Source: Algibacter amylolyticus (GTDB lineage: Bacteria; Bacteroidota; Bacteroidia; Flavobacteriales; Flavobacteriaceae). Taken from it: DNA of 61,910 bases. The translations under genes were made by a program, and so were the position numbers. The stretch lies in NCBI RefSeq assembly GCF_014202225.1, contig NZ_JACHGE010000013.1, positions 1 to 61,910 on the forward strand. Direction: 5' to 3'. The notes below the pieces were generated by a model. The model saw only the letters and a program-made list of their open reading frames with translations. It did no database searches and was not told the DNA's origin. Shown piece by piece: positions 35,809 through 45,785 of this stretch; position 1 is the stretch's first letter, and every line of letters starts with the position of its first letter.

Positions 35809-37268
35809 TAGCACTAAAAGACATACTTTATAAGGCTACTTTAAACGCGGTAGTTGGCAGCACAAATATAGATGTTGTGGCTATTAATTTCGATTCTAGA
35901 AAAATCGAAAATAATCATGCTTTCGTGGCTATTCGTGGTTTAGTTGCCGATGGGCACGATTATATAGAAAAGGCTATTGGTAGTGGTGCTACAAGTGTGG
36001 TTTGCGAAAATTTACCTGATAACTTAGTTGATGGTGTTACTTATGTAGAGGTGGATAATACAAGTCGTGCACTGGCAATTATGGCTTCAAATTTTTATGG
36101 TAATCCATCGGAAAATTTAAGACTTGTTGGTGTAACGGGAACAAACGGTAAAACTACGGTAAGTAGCTTATTGTATCAGTTGTTTAAAAAAGCGGGTTAC
36201 AAAGTAGGTTTGTTATCTACTGTAAAAATTATGGTGGATGAGGTAGAGTATAAAGCAACTCATACCACGCCAGATTCCTTAACTATAAACAGATATTTAA
36301 GCGAAATGAATGCTGAAGGTGTCGAGTTTTGCTTTATGGAAGTAAGCTCTCATGGTATTCATCAGTTTAGAACAGAAGGTTTGCATTTTGAAGGCGGCAT
36401 TTTTACTAATCTGTCTCACGATCATTTAGATTATCACAGCACATTTGCCGAGTATAGAGATGTAAAGAAGAAATTTTTTGATGAGTTGTCCAGTCGCGCT
36501 TTTGCGTTAGTAAATGCCGACGATAAAAATGGATTAGTTATGCTGCAAAACACTAAGGCTAAGACATACACTTATGCTTTAAAACAGTATGCCGATTACA
36601 AAACTCAAATTCTAGAAAATCAATTTGGAGGCTTGTTATTAAAGGTGAATGATAGTGAGGTGTGGACACGACTTATTGGGAATTTTAACGCCTATAATGT
36701 TTTGGCTATTTACGCTACTGCGGAATTGTTAGGTCTCGAGAAAGTTGAAGTATTGCGTTTAATAAGCGATTTAGAAAGTGTTAGCGGAAGGTTTCAATAT
36801 ATTATTTCAGATGAAAAAATAACAGCCATTGTTGATTATGCGCATACTCCTGATGCATTAAAAAACGTGTTAGAAACCATAAACAGCATACGTACTAAAA
36901 ATGAAGAACTTATTACGGTTGTAGGCTGCGGTGGAGATAGAGATAGAACAAAGCGTCCTAAAATGGGGCATATCGCATCGGCATTAAGTACAAAAGTGAT
37001 TTTTACTAGTGATAATCCACGTAGTGAAAAACCAGAAGATATTTTAAATGAGATTGAAGCGGGTGTTGAGCCTCAAAATTTCAAGAAAACATTAACTATT
37101 TCAGATAGAAAACAGGCTATAAAAACGGCCTGCCAAATGGCGCAGCCAAACGATATCATTTTAATAGCCGGAAAGGGTCATGAAACCTACCAGGAAGTAA
37201 ATGGTGTGCGTAGCGATTTCGATGATCTTAAAATAGTAAAAGAATTTTTAAAACAATTACAGAAATGA
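35805..37268 (+). CDS. murE: UDP-MurNAc-tripeptide ligase MurE
   Basis: MurE adds the third amino acid to UDP-MurNAc-L-Ala-D-Glu in the cytoplasm. The ATP loop GVTGTNGKTTVSSLL, the central EVSSHGIHQFR and VDYAHTPDALK blocks are present. The DNPR motif in FTSDNPRSEKPEDI marks enzymes that use meso-diaminopimelate rather than lysine. It overlaps ftsI by 4 bases (ATGA). A tiny open frame fills the gap to mraY. Confidence 0.96.
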   Translation: MIALKDILYKATLNAVVGSTNIDVVAINFDSRKIENNHAFVAIRGLVADGHDYIEKAIGSGATSVVCENLPDNLVDGVTYVEVDNTSRALAIMASNFYGNPSENLRLVGVTGTNGKTTVSSLLYQLFKKAGYKVGLLSTVKIMVDEVEYKATHTTPDSLTINRYLSEMNAEGVEFCFMEVSSHGIHQFRTEGLHFEGGIFTNLSHDHLDYHSTFAEYRDVKKKFFDELSSRAFALVNADDKNGLVMLQNTKAKTYTYALKQYADYKTQILENQFGGLLLKVNDSEVWTRLIGNFNAYNVLAIYATAELLGLEKVEVLRLISDLESVSGRFQYIISDEKITAIVDYAHTPDALKNVLETINSIRTKNEELITVVGCGGDRDRTKRPKMGHIASALSTKVIFTSDNPRSEKPEDILNEIEAGVEPQNFKKTLTISDRKQAIKTACQMAQPNDIILIAGKGHETYQEVNGVRSDFDDLKIVKEFLKQLQK

Positions 37269-37357
37269 GCATGTTTATAAAGCTCATAATAACAAAAATG
37301 TTTAATGGCGAATTACATCTGGTCATTGATAACATTATAAAACAACAGATGAAATAA
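37265..37357 (+). CDS. Possible 30-residue peptide between murE and mraY
   Basis: An ATG overlapping the murE stop (ATGA) opens a 30-codon frame that begins [11 protein letters not shown], and ends one base before the mraY start. It has a hydrophobic start and a polar end. There is no known family, and chance is a real possibility in AT-rich DNA. It could serve only to couple translation of murE and mraY. Confidence 0.2.
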   Translation: MSMFIKLIITKMFNGELHLVIDNIIKQQMK

Positions 37358-37358
37358 T

Positions 37359-38600
37359 ATGCTGTACTACCTATTTGAATATTTAGAAAAACAGTTTCAA
37401 CTTCCTGGAGCTTCACTTTTTGGGTTTTTAACCTTTAGAGCGGCTTTGGCTATGATTTTATCACTGTTAATTTCTACTATTTATGGTAAAAGAATTATAC
37501 GCTTTTTGCAAAAAAAGCAAATGGGCGAGACTATTAGAGATTTAGGTTTAGAAGGGCAAAAAGAAAAGGCAGGAACACCTACAATGGGCGGTTTAATTAT
37601 TATTCTAGCTACTTTAATACCTGTGTTTTTGTTAGCGAAACTAGAGAATATTTATATCATTCTTTTAATAGTAACCACGCTATGGATGGGTGTTATTGGT
37701 TTTATTGATGATTATTTAAAAAAGTTTAAAAACGATAAAGAAGGCTTAAAAGGGAGGTTTAAAGTATTGGGTCAAGTAGGCTTAGGGATTATTGTTGGGG
37801 CAACGTTGTTTTTTCATCAAGATGTCACCATGAAAGAGAAGTTGCCAATAGAAGAGCAACGTATTTTATTGGCTCAAAACCCAGATATAGAAGCTTCAAA
37901 ATTATTTAAGCAGGAGGTAAAATCAACACAAACAACAATTCCTTTTGTAAAAGGAAATGAGTTCGATTATGCAAAAGTAATCACGTGGATTAGTCCGAGT
38001 CTAGAAAAGTATGCGTGGGTTATATTCATTTTAGTAACCATTTTTATAATAACAGCGGTATCAAACGGGGCAAACCTAACCGATGGTATAGATGGTTTAG
38101 CGGCCGGTACCTCGGCAATTATCGTGCTTACATTGGGCATTTTTGCATGGGTTTCTGGTAATATTATTTTCTCGGAATACTTGAATATTATGTATATCCC
38201 AAGGGTTGAGGAAATTACCATTTATATAGCGGCATTTGTAGGGGCGCTTATTGGGTTTTTATGGTACAATACCTATCCGGCTCAAGTATTTATGGGAGAT
38301 ACGGGTAGTTTAACTATAGGTGGGATTATTGCGGTTATTGCTATTGCCGTGCGTAAAGAATGGTTAATACCTGTGTTGTGCGGGATATTTTTAGCCGAAA
38401 ACTTATCGGTTGTTATGCAGGTAAGTTGGTTTAAGTATACCAAAAAGAAATATGGTGAAGGACGACGCATTTTTAAAATGTCGCCTTTGCATCATCATTA
38501 TCAAAAGTCAGGATATCATGAAAGTAAAATTGTTACCAGATTCTGGATTATAGGCATATTACTAGCTATCCTGTCTATTGTAACATTGAAAATACGATAA
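37359..38600 (+). CDS. mraY: Phospho-MurNAc-pentapeptide transferase MraY
   Basis: MraY moves phospho-MurNAc-pentapeptide to undecaprenyl phosphate, making lipid I in the inner membrane. It has about 10 helices and the signatures [46 protein letters not shown] and [12 protein letters not shown], with [19 protein letters not shown] near the end. The 413 residues exceed the E. coli enzyme (360) because of a loop near 150-205, common in Bacteroidetes. Confidence 0.97.
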   Translation: MLYYLFEYLEKQFQLPGASLFGFLTFRAALAMILSLLISTIYGKRIIRFLQKKQMGETIRDLGLEGQKEKAGTPTMGGLIIILATLIPVFLLAKLENIYIILLIVTTLWMGVIGFIDDYLKKFKNDKEGLKGRFKVLGQVGLGIIVGATLFFHQDVTMKEKLPIEEQRILLAQNPDIEASKLFKQEVKSTQTTIPFVKGNEFDYAKVITWISPSLEKYAWVIFILVTIFIITAVSNGANLTDGIDGLAAGTSAIIVLTLGIFAWVSGNIIFSEYLNIMYIPRVEEITIYIAAFVGALIGFLWYNTYPAQVFMGDTGSLTIGGIIAVIAIAVRKEWLIPVLCGIFLAENLSVVMQVSWFKYTKKKYGEGRRIFKMSPLHHHYQKSGYHESKIVTRFWIIGILLAILSIVTLKIR

Positions 38601-38621
38601 ATTTCAGCGAAAGCGGGAATA
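38601..38621. repeat. Degenerate REP-like palindrome (copy 2)
   Basis: ATTTCAGCGAAAGCGGGAAT, between mraY and murD, resembles the right-hand part of the palindromes at 30917 and 47891 (CGAAAG core followed by GGGAAT). The left arm is degenerate. Confidence 0.3.
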
Positions 38622-38641
38622 TTATAAATAACGAAAACGAA

Positions 38642-39979
38642 ATGACAAAGCAGCGATTAGTCATATTAGGAGGAGGGGAAAGTGGTGTTGGAACAGCACT
38701 TTTAGGAAAGGCAAAGGGCTATGAAGTTTTTGTTTCAGATAAAGGAAAAATAAAAGAAAAGTACAAACAAGTTCTTATACATAATGAGATTGAATGGGAA
38801 GATGAATCGCATACGGAATCTAAGATTCTAAATGCTGATATCGTCATGAAAAGCCCTGGAATTCCTGATAAAGTTGAATTGATAAAACAAATTCGAAAAA
38901 AAGGTATTTCAGTAGTTTCAGAAATTGAATTTGCTTCAAAATTTACCGAAGCTACAATTGTTGGAATTACTGGTAGTAATGGAAAAACAACAACGGCTAC
39001 ATTAACGCATCATATTTTAAAGGAAGCATTAAATGTGGGGTTGGCAGGTAATATTGGCGACAGTTTTGCGAAACAGGTTTTGGAAGAAGACTTTAAAAAC
39101 TATGTCTTGGAAATAAGCAGTTTTCAGTTAGACGATATTATCGATTTTAAACCAAACATAGCTGTATTGTTAAACATTACTCCAGATCATTTAGATAGAT
39201 ATGATTACAAATTCGAAAATTATATCAAATCTAAATTCAGAATTGCCATGAATCAAACTAAAGATGATTATTTGATTTATGATGCCGACGATGAAGTGAT
39301 AGTAGAGCATTTAAAAAATAACCCAGTTCAATCTACATTATTGCCATTTTCATTAGTAAAACCTATAAAAAACGGTGCGTATTTGGACAACGAAAATATT
39401 AGACTAACAATAAATAACAACGAGATAATTATGCCAACAGCTAAAATAAAACTAGAAGGAAACCACAATACTAAAAATGCAATGGCGGCCTCTACTGTAG
39501 CGCATTTGCTTAAAATTAGAAAGCAAACAATAAGAGAAAGTTTAGAGAACTTTCAGGCTGTTGAGCATCGTTTAGAAGAGGTGCTTAAAATTAATAAAGT
39601 ACAATACATAAACGACTCTAAGGCTACTAACGTAAATGCTACCTATTACGCTTTGGAAAGTATGAGTGCTCCAACAGTTTGGATTGTTGGTGGTGTGGAT
39701 AAGGGTAATAATTACGAAGAATTATTTCCGTTTGTAAACGAAAAAGTAAAAGCCATAATTTGTTTAGGTGTCGATAATGAAAAATTGATGAATACCTTCG
39801 GGAATATGGTCGATGTAATTATTGAAACGCAATACATGCAAGAGGCTGTTAAAATAGCTTACAAATTATCAGAATCTGGTGACAGTGTGTTGTTATCGCC
39901 AGCGTGTGCAAGTTTCGATTTGTTTGAAAACTATGAAGACCGCGGACGTCAATTTAAAGATGCAGTAAGAAACTTATAA
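38642..39979 (+). CDS. murD: UDP-MurNAc-L-alanine:D-glutamate ligase MurD
   Basis: MurD adds D-glutamate to UDP-MurNAc-L-Ala. The N-terminal nucleotide site VILGGGESGVGTALL, the ATP loop GITGSNGKTTTATLT, LEISSFQLD and VEHRLEEV with YINDSKATN blocks are present, and SPACASFDLFENYEDRGRQF ends the protein. The length of 445 residues is normal. Confidence 0.96.
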   Translation: MTKQRLVILGGGESGVGTALLGKAKGYEVFVSDKGKIKEKYKQVLIHNEIEWEDESHTESKILNADIVMKSPGIPDKVELIKQIRKKGISVVSEIEFASKFTEATIVGITGSNGKTTTATLTHHILKEALNVGLAGNIGDSFAKQVLEEDFKNYVLEISSFQLDDIIDFKPNIAVLLNITPDHLDRYDYKFENYIKSKFRIAMNQTKDDYLIYDADDEVIVEHLKNNPVQSTLLPFSLVKPIKNGAYLDNENIRLTINNNEIIMPTAKIKLEGNHNTKNAMAASTVAHLLKIRKQTIRESLENFQAVEHRLEEVLKINKVQYINDSKATNVNATYYALESMSAPTVWIVGGVDKGNNYEELFPFVNEKVKAIICLGVDNEKLMNTFGNMVDVIIETQYMQEAVKIAYKLSESGDSVLLSPACASFDLFENYEDRGRQFKDAVRNL

Positions 39980-39991
39980 TATTAAATTTAA

Positions 39992-41185
39992 GTGCAAACA
40001 TTATTTAACAACATAAAAGGAGATCGTTTAATTTGGGCAATAGTTGCGCTATTGGCTATTTTATCGTTTTTACCCGTGTACAGTGCGGCTAGTAATTTGG
40101 CGTATAAAGGCACGGGAGGAAACACCTTTACTTTTTTTATTAAACATTTTGTGCACTTAATTTTAGGGTTTGCTATAATTTACGGCGTACATAAAATTCC
40201 ATATAGGTATTTTAAGGGCTTGTCGTTAATAATGATACCAATTGTTTTGGTTTTGCTTGCTATAACCATGATGCAAGGCACAACAATAGCTGGGGCAAAT
40301 GCTAGTAGATGGATACGTATTCCGTTTGTGGGTATGTCTTTTCAAACATCCACCTTGGCAGCTGTTGTTTTAATGGTTTATGTAGCGCGATATATGTCTA
40401 AAATTAAAGAGGAAACAGTAACCTTTAAGGCGTCTATTTTACCGCTTTGGATTCCTGTATTTTTAGTGCTTATATTAATTTTACCTGCCAACTTTTCAAC
40501 GGCAGCTATCATGTTTTTAATGGTTGTTATGTTGGTGTTTCTTGGAGGGTATCCACTGCGTTATTTGGCAGTTATTATTGGTTCGGGGATATTGGTTTTA
40601 ACCATGTTTATATTAATAGCTAAGGCGTTTCCAGATGCAATGCCTAATAGGATTGATACATGGATGGGACGAATTGAAAGTTTTTCTAACCCAGAAGATA
40701 CCGAAGCCGATTATCAAATAGAAAAAGCAAAAATAGCCATTGCAACAGGTCAAATTTGGGGTGTTGGTCCGGGTAAAAGTATGCAGAAGAATTTTTTACC
40801 ACAATCATCATCCGATTTCATTTTTGCCATAATTATTGAAGAGTATGGCTTAATAGGTGGGTTTGTAATTATGACGCTTTACTTGTGGTTTCTGTTTAGG
40901 GTGGTTATTGTAGCTCAAAAATCAGACACCATATTTGGTAAGTTGTTAGTGTTAGGTGTTGGTTTGCCTATCGTTTTTCAGGCCTTAATAAATATGGCTG
41001 TAGCGGTTGAGTTGTTTCCGGTTACGGGACAAACATTACCCTTAATTAGTAGCGGTGGTACATCTATTTGGATGACTTGTTTGGCTATTGGAATTATATT
41101 AAGTGTTAGCGCAAAACGAGAAGAGATAAAGGAGCAAGAAATTAATGAAGATAATCCGTTAGAAATTTTAAGCGAGGCCATTTAA
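39992..41185 (+). CDS. ftsW: Septal peptidoglycan polymerase FtsW
   Basis: FtsW is a SEDS-family glycosyltransferase that polymerises septal peptidoglycan with FtsI. The 397-residue protein has ten predicted helices, ANASRWIRI with the typical SRWI motif, YQIEKAKIAIATGQIWGVGPGKS and FPVTGQTLPLISSGGTSIW, all SEDS signatures. The start is GTG, since no ATG lies near. The gene is joined to murG with no gap. Confidence 0.95.
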   Translation: MQTLFNNIKGDRLIWAIVALLAILSFLPVYSAASNLAYKGTGGNTFTFFIKHFVHLILGFAIIYGVHKIPYRYFKGLSLIMIPIVLVLLAITMMQGTTIAGANASRWIRIPFVGMSFQTSTLAAVVLMVYVARYMSKIKEETVTFKASILPLWIPVFLVLILILPANFSTAAIMFLMVVMLVFLGGYPLRYLAVIIGSGILVLTMFILIAKAFPDAMPNRIDTWMGRIESFSNPEDTEADYQIEKAKIAIATGQIWGVGPGKSMQKNFLPQSSSDFIFAIIIEEYGLIGGFVIMTLYLWFLFRVVIVAQKSDTIFGKLLVLGVGLPIVFQALINMAVAVELFPVTGQTLPLISSGGTSIWMTCLAIGIILSVSAKREEIKEQEINEDNPLEILSEAI

Positions 41186-42277
41186 ATGAGTAAATATAAA
41201 ATCATATTATCCGGAGGAGGAACAGGAGGTCATATCTATCCTGCTATCGCTATTGCTAACGAGTTAAAATCTCGTTTTCCAGATGCCGAATTTTTATTTG
41301 TAGGTGCCAAAGATAGAATGGAGATGGAAAAAGTGCCTCAATCTGGATATCAGATTAAAGGTTTATGGATTTCTGGTATTCAGCGTAAGCTAACTTTAAA
41401 AAATTTAAGTTTCCCGTTTAAGGTAATTAGTAGTCTTTGGGAGGCTCGTAAAATAATAAAGTCATTTAAGCCCGATGTGGCTATTGGTACGGGTGGTTTT
41501 GCAAGTGGTCCATTATTACAAGCTGCGGCTTCAAGTAATATTCCAACTTTAATTCAAGAGCAAAACTCGTATCCGGGAATTACCAATAAACTACTGGCTA
41601 AAAAAGCACAGAAAATATGTGTTGCTTATGATGGTTTAGAACGCTTTTTTCCAAAGGAGAAAATAATTAAAACAGGTAATCCGGTTCGTCAAGGCTTATT
41701 GAATGTAGAAACAAAAGTTGAAGAGGCAAAACGCTTTTTTAATTTGGAACCCAACAAGGTTACGCTACTTATTATTGGTGGTAGTTTGGGGTCTAGAAGG
41801 ATTAATCAATTAATCGAGAAGAAATTAGATTTTTTCGATACGCATAACATTCAAATTATATGGCAGTGCGGAAAATTATATTACCAGCAATATAAAATTT
41901 GCGATAATACAAAAGGAATTCAAGTGTATCAGTTTTTAAACAATATGGATTTTGCTTATGCTGCTGCAGATATTGTAATTTCAAGAGCAGGAGCAGGCTC
42001 GGTGTCCGAATTATGTATAGTTGGTAAGCCCGTAATTTTTATTCCTTCGCCAAATGTGGCAGAAGACCATCAAACCAAAAATGCGATGGCTATAGTGAAT
42101 GAAGATGCTGCCATTCTAATAAAAGAAGAAGATTTAGATGCCGATTTTGAGAACAAATTTTCTCAGCTTTTAAATGCGCCAGAAAGACAAAAAACATTAT
42201 CAGATAATATTAAAAAATTAGCATTAATAAACGCAACTAAAGATATAGCAGACGAGGTAGAAAAACTTCTGAAATAA
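41186..42277 (+). CDS. murG: UDP-GlcNAc transferase MurG
   Basis: MurG adds GlcNAc to lipid I to form lipid II at the inner face of the membrane. The N-terminal [18 protein letters not shown] loop, [38 protein letters not shown] and [12 protein letters not shown] motifs are all present. Its ATG follows directly after the ftsW stop. Confidence 0.97.
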   Translation: MSKYKIILSGGGTGGHIYPAIAIANELKSRFPDAEFLFVGAKDRMEMEKVPQSGYQIKGLWISGIQRKLTLKNLSFPFKVISSLWEARKIIKSFKPDVAIGTGGFASGPLLQAAASSNIPTLIQEQNSYPGITNKLLAKKAQKICVAYDGLERFFPKEKIIKTGNPVRQGLLNVETKVEEAKRFFNLEPNKVTLLIIGGSLGSRRINQLIEKKLDFFDTHNIQIIWQCGKLYYQQYKICDNTKGIQVYQFLNNMDFAYAAADIVISRAGAGSVSELCIVGKPVIFIPSPNVAEDHQTKNAMAIVNEDAAILIKEEDLDADFENKFSQLLNAPERQKTLSDNIKKLALINATKDIADEVEKLLK

Positions 42278-42282
42278 ATTAA

Positions 42283-43635
42283 ATGAATTTAAATAATATA
42301 CATAACATCTATTTTGTAGGCATTGGCGGTATTGGCATGAGTGCTTTGGCACGCTATTTTAAAGCTAATAACAAAAATGTTGCTGGTTATGATAAAACAC
42401 AAACCGATATTACCAATAGTTTGGTCGATTTGGGTGTGGCGGTTCATTTTGACGATGCTATAGATAACATTGCATTGCAGTTTAAAAATCCAGATAATAC
42501 CATTGTAGTTTATACGCCCGCAATTCCTAAAGATAATGCAGAATTAAATTTCTTTAAATCGAATGGTTTTAAGGTTTTAAAACGTTCTCAGATTTTAGGA
42601 CTAATTACCGAGAATACCTTTTGTTTGGCTGTTGCAGGAACGCACGGTAAAACCACAACTACAAGTATTTTAGGGCATTTAATGCATGAGTGTAATGTGG
42701 CGCTAACTGCTTTTTTAGGTGGAATTAGCGAAAATTATAACTCAAATTTAATTTTAAATGGATCTGAAGTTAGTGTTGTTGAGGCCGATGAGTTCGATCG
42801 TTCGTTTTTAACATTGTCGCCAGACTTGGCATGTATTACATCCATGGATGCCGATCATTTAGATATTTATGGTGATGCGGCAGAGTTGAAAAAAACATTC
42901 GAAGATTTTACAAAAAAAATTAAACCAAACGGTAAGCTGTTTGTAAAAAATGGATTGCCTTTAAAAGGCATTACTTATGGTATTGAAGACGATTCGGATT
43001 ATTCCGTTCAAAATATAGAAATAAAAAATGGCACCTATGTTTTTGATGTTAAAACGCCAAAAACGGTACTTGAAAATTTACAATTTAACCTACCTGGTAG
43101 ACATAATTTGTCGAATGCATTAATAGCCTTGGCGATGGCTGTAGAATATGGTTGCCCGCACCACCAGCTCGCCAATGCTTTAGCATCTTATAAAGGGGTT
43201 AAGCGTAGATTTACCTATCATATTAAAACCGATAATTTGGTTTTTGTTGATGATTATGCACATCATCCAGAAGAAATTAATGCTGTTCATCAGGCCGTTA
43301 GAGAAATGTATCCCGATAAGAAGGTGTTGGCTATTTTTCAGCCACATTTGTTTAGCCGAACACAAGATTTTGCAGACGATTTTGCTAAGAGTTTATCGCA
43401 GTTCGATGACCTTATGTTATTAGATATTTATCCAGCAAGAGAATTGCCTATTGAAGGTGTTACATCGTCGTGGTTGCTAGATAAAATAAGCAATAAAAAT
43501 AAGCAGTTAGTTAGTAAAACTGATTTGTTAGCTAAAATTCACGAAAGTAAGGCTCAGGTTATTTTAACAATAGGAGCCGGAGATATAGGAGAACAGGTAA
43601 AATACATTAAAAAAGAGTTTAGTGTTGAAAGTTAA
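42283..43635 (+). CDS. murC: UDP-MurNAc:L-alanine ligase MurC
   Basis: MurC adds the first amino acid, L-alanine, to UDP-MurNAc. The opening YFVGIGGIGMSALARYF, the ATP loop AVAGTHGKTTTTSILG, EADEFDRSFLTL, DADHLDIYGD and FVDDYAHHPEEI match the family. The length is 450 residues. Its last 14 bases overlap ftsQ. Confidence 0.97.
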   Translation: MNLNNIHNIYFVGIGGIGMSALARYFKANNKNVAGYDKTQTDITNSLVDLGVAVHFDDAIDNIALQFKNPDNTIVVYTPAIPKDNAELNFFKSNGFKVLKRSQILGLITENTFCLAVAGTHGKTTTTSILGHLMHECNVALTAFLGGISENYNSNLILNGSEVSVVEADEFDRSFLTLSPDLACITSMDADHLDIYGDAAELKKTFEDFTKKIKPNGKLFVKNGLPLKGITYGIEDDSDYSVQNIEIKNGTYVFDVKTPKTVLENLQFNLPGRHNLSNALIALAMAVEYGCPHHQLANALASYKGVKRRFTYHIKTDNLVFVDDYAHHPEEINAVHQAVREMYPDKKVLAIFQPHLFSRTQDFADDFAKSLSQFDDLMLLDIYPARELPIEGVTSSWLLDKISNKNKQLVSKTDLLAKIHESKAQVILTIGAGDIGEQVKYIKKEFSVES

Positions 43636-44344
43636 TTGGAACTACATAAAAATGTTTGTTTTGCTAGGCGTAGTGGTCTTTTTGTTCGCTTTTGCCTCAG
43701 CGCGAAATGCACATAGAAGTGTGTCTGATCCTCAAGTAAAATTTGTTGGCGAAAACAACCTGTTTGTAACAAGCGAGGCTGTTAGTAAATTGTTAATACA
43801 AAATTATGGAGGGCTTAAAAACGTGCCTAAAGAAGCTTTAGTTTTGAATGAATTAGAAAACACCCTCAAATCTAATCCGTTAATAAAATCTGCAGAAGTG
43901 TATGTTGCTGTAAATGGCACGCTTAACGCTGAGATAGAACAGAAAACGCCTATAGCAAGGGTGAGTACAAATGCGTCTTATTACATTGATGATGAGGGCA
44001 TGTTTATGCCGTTGTCTAAAAACTATTCAGCAAGAGTACCCTTAGTTACTGGTAGCATTGAAAAAAATAATTTAACAAACGTCTATAAAATAGCGCGTAA
44101 AGTTAAAAATGATGACTTCTTAAAAAAGCATGTTTTTGAGATTAATCAGGATAATAATAAACAGTTGTATTTAAGACTAAGAAAATGTGATTTTATTGTA
44201 AAATTAGGAGATGTTAATTTTTTAGATAAAAAAGTTAACAATCTAAAAGCATTTTATAAGAAAAATCAAAAAGATAACACACTTGGCAATTATAGCAAAG
44301 TGAATTTAGAGTTTGAAAACCAAGTAATTTGTACCAAAATTTAA
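43622..44344 (+). CDS. ftsQ: Cell division protein FtsQ
   Basis: FtsQ is a single-pass divisome protein. The 240-residue product has one membrane helix (about 10-27) and a periplasmic part with a POTRA-like region, where NPLIKSAEVYVAVNGTLNAEIEQKTPIARV is the clearest stretch. No ATG is available, and the start is GTG at 43622 or the next codon TTG, both inside the murC end. Position between murC and ftsA supports the call. Confidence 0.9.
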   Translation: MLKVNWNYIKMFVLLGVVVFLFAFASARNAHRSVSDPQVKFVGENNLFVTSEAVSKLLIQNYGGLKNVPKEALVLNELENTLKSNPLIKSAEVYVAVNGTLNAEIEQKTPIARVSTNASYYIDDEGMFMPLSKNYSARVPLVTGSIEKNNLTNVYKIARKVKNDDFLKKHVFEINQDNNKQLYLRLRKCDFIVKLGDVNFLDKKVNNLKAFYKKNQKDNTLGNYSKVNLEFENQVICTKI

Positions 44345-44347
44345 GCT

Positions 44348-45667
44348 ATGGAACATAATTTAGCAGTAGGATTAGACATAGGAACCACAAAAATTGTGGC
44401 GATGATTGGGCGTAAAAATGAATACGGCAAAGTCGAGATTTTAGGTATAGGTAAATCTAAAAGCTTGGGTGTGCACCGTGGTGTGGTAAATAATATTACA
44501 CAAACCATTCAGTCTATTCAGCAAGCAGTTCAAGAGGCAGAAGCGGCCGCAGATATGAAAATTGACGAGGTTACTGTTGGTATTGCAGGACAGCACATTC
44601 GTAGTTTACAACACAGCGATTACATTACAAGATCTAATTCTGAAACTGTAATTGATGTTGATGATATTGATAGATTAATCAATCAAGTACATAAATTGGT
44701 GATGCTACCTGGAGAAGAAATTATCCATGTGCTACCACAAGAGTATAAAATTGATGGACAAGCCGAAATAAAAGAACCAATAGGTATGTATGGCGGTCGT
44801 TTAGAAGCGAATTTTCATGTAGTTGTTGGGCAAGTTTCTTCTATAAGAAATATTGGCCGTTGTGTACAAAGTTCTGGATTAGGTCTAGAAGGTATTACAC
44901 TAGAGCCTTTGGCATCTGCTAATGCCGTTTTAAGTCAAGAAGAAAAAGAAGCTGGTGTTGCTTTAATCGATATAGGTGGTGGAACTACCGATTTAGCTAT
45001 TTTTAGAGATGGCATTATTCGTCATACAGCAGTAATTCCTTTTGGAGGAAATGTGATTACTGAAGATATTAAAGAAGGTTGTTCAATTATTGAGAAGCAA
45101 GCCGAATTATTAAAAATAAAATTTGGTTCTGCATGGCCGGGAGAGAATAAGGATAACGAAATTGTGTCTATACCTGGTTTAAGAGGAAGAGAGCCCAAAG
45201 AGATAACTTTAAAAAACCTGTCTAAAATTATACATGCTAGGGTTGTTGAAATCGTAGAGCAAGTATATGTTGAAATTAAAAACTACGGACACGAAGAGCA
45301 AAAGAAAAAACTAATTGCGGGTATTGTTTTAACGGGCGGAGGCGCACAGTTAAAGCACTTAAAGCAACTAGTGGAATATATTACCGGTATGGATACTAGA
45401 ATTGGCTATCCTAACGAGCATTTGGCTGGCGATAGTGATGATGATATTACAAGTCCGCTTTTTGCTACAGCCGTAGGTTTAGTGTTAGATGGATTAAAGC
45501 GTCAAGAACGTAAAAAGATAGAGCAACAAGAAGAAGTTGTTGATGAAGTTGAAACACCACAAGAAACAATAGAAGAAGAAGTTATAGAAAAACCTGTTAA
45601 GGAAAGACGTTCTTTCCTTGATAAGTTAACTGAACGCGTTAAAGATTTTTTAGATAATGCAGAGTAA
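44348..45667 (+). CDS. ftsA: Cell division protein FtsA
   Basis: FtsA is the actin-like protein that ties FtsZ to the membrane. Actin-fold motifs are visible: AVGLDIGTTKIVAMIG (phosphate 1), LIDIGGGTTDLAIF (phosphate 2) and AGIVLTGGGAQLKHL (adenosine). The C-terminal end FLDKLTERVKDFLDNA is an amphipathic helix suited to membrane binding, after an acidic linker. It is of normal Bacteroidetes length at 439 residues. Confidence 0.97.
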   Translation: MEHNLAVGLDIGTTKIVAMIGRKNEYGKVEILGIGKSKSLGVHRGVVNNITQTIQSIQQAVQEAEAAADMKIDEVTVGIAGQHIRSLQHSDYITRSNSETVIDVDDIDRLINQVHKLVMLPGEEIIHVLPQEYKIDGQAEIKEPIGMYGGRLEANFHVVVGQVSSIRNIGRCVQSSGLGLEGITLEPLASANAVLSQEEKEAGVALIDIGGGTTDLAIFRDGIIRHTAVIPFGGNVITEDIKEGCSIIEKQAELLKIKFGSAWPGENKDNEIVSIPGLRGREPKEITLKNLSKIIHARVVEIVEQVYVEIKNYGHEEQKKKLIAGIVLTGGGAQLKHLKQLVEYITGMDTRIGYPNEHLAGDSDDDITSPLFATAVGLVLDGLKRQERKKIEQQEEVVDEVETPQETIEEEVIEKPVKERRSFLDKLTERVKDFLDNAE

Positions 45668-45785
45668 GTTATTATATAGAGCAACATGTCCAGTATGTAC
45701 TTTAAAACAAAGTGATTACTGGCGTATAGAGAAACCATTGAATTAAAATATTAAGTAGAAAAATCCCCCAGAAAAATAGAATTTT

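Noticed and set aside
45668-45785. Small gene between ftsA and ftsZ
   Set aside because: Only very short frames without family pattern are present; the gap most likely holds leader sequence of ftsZ.
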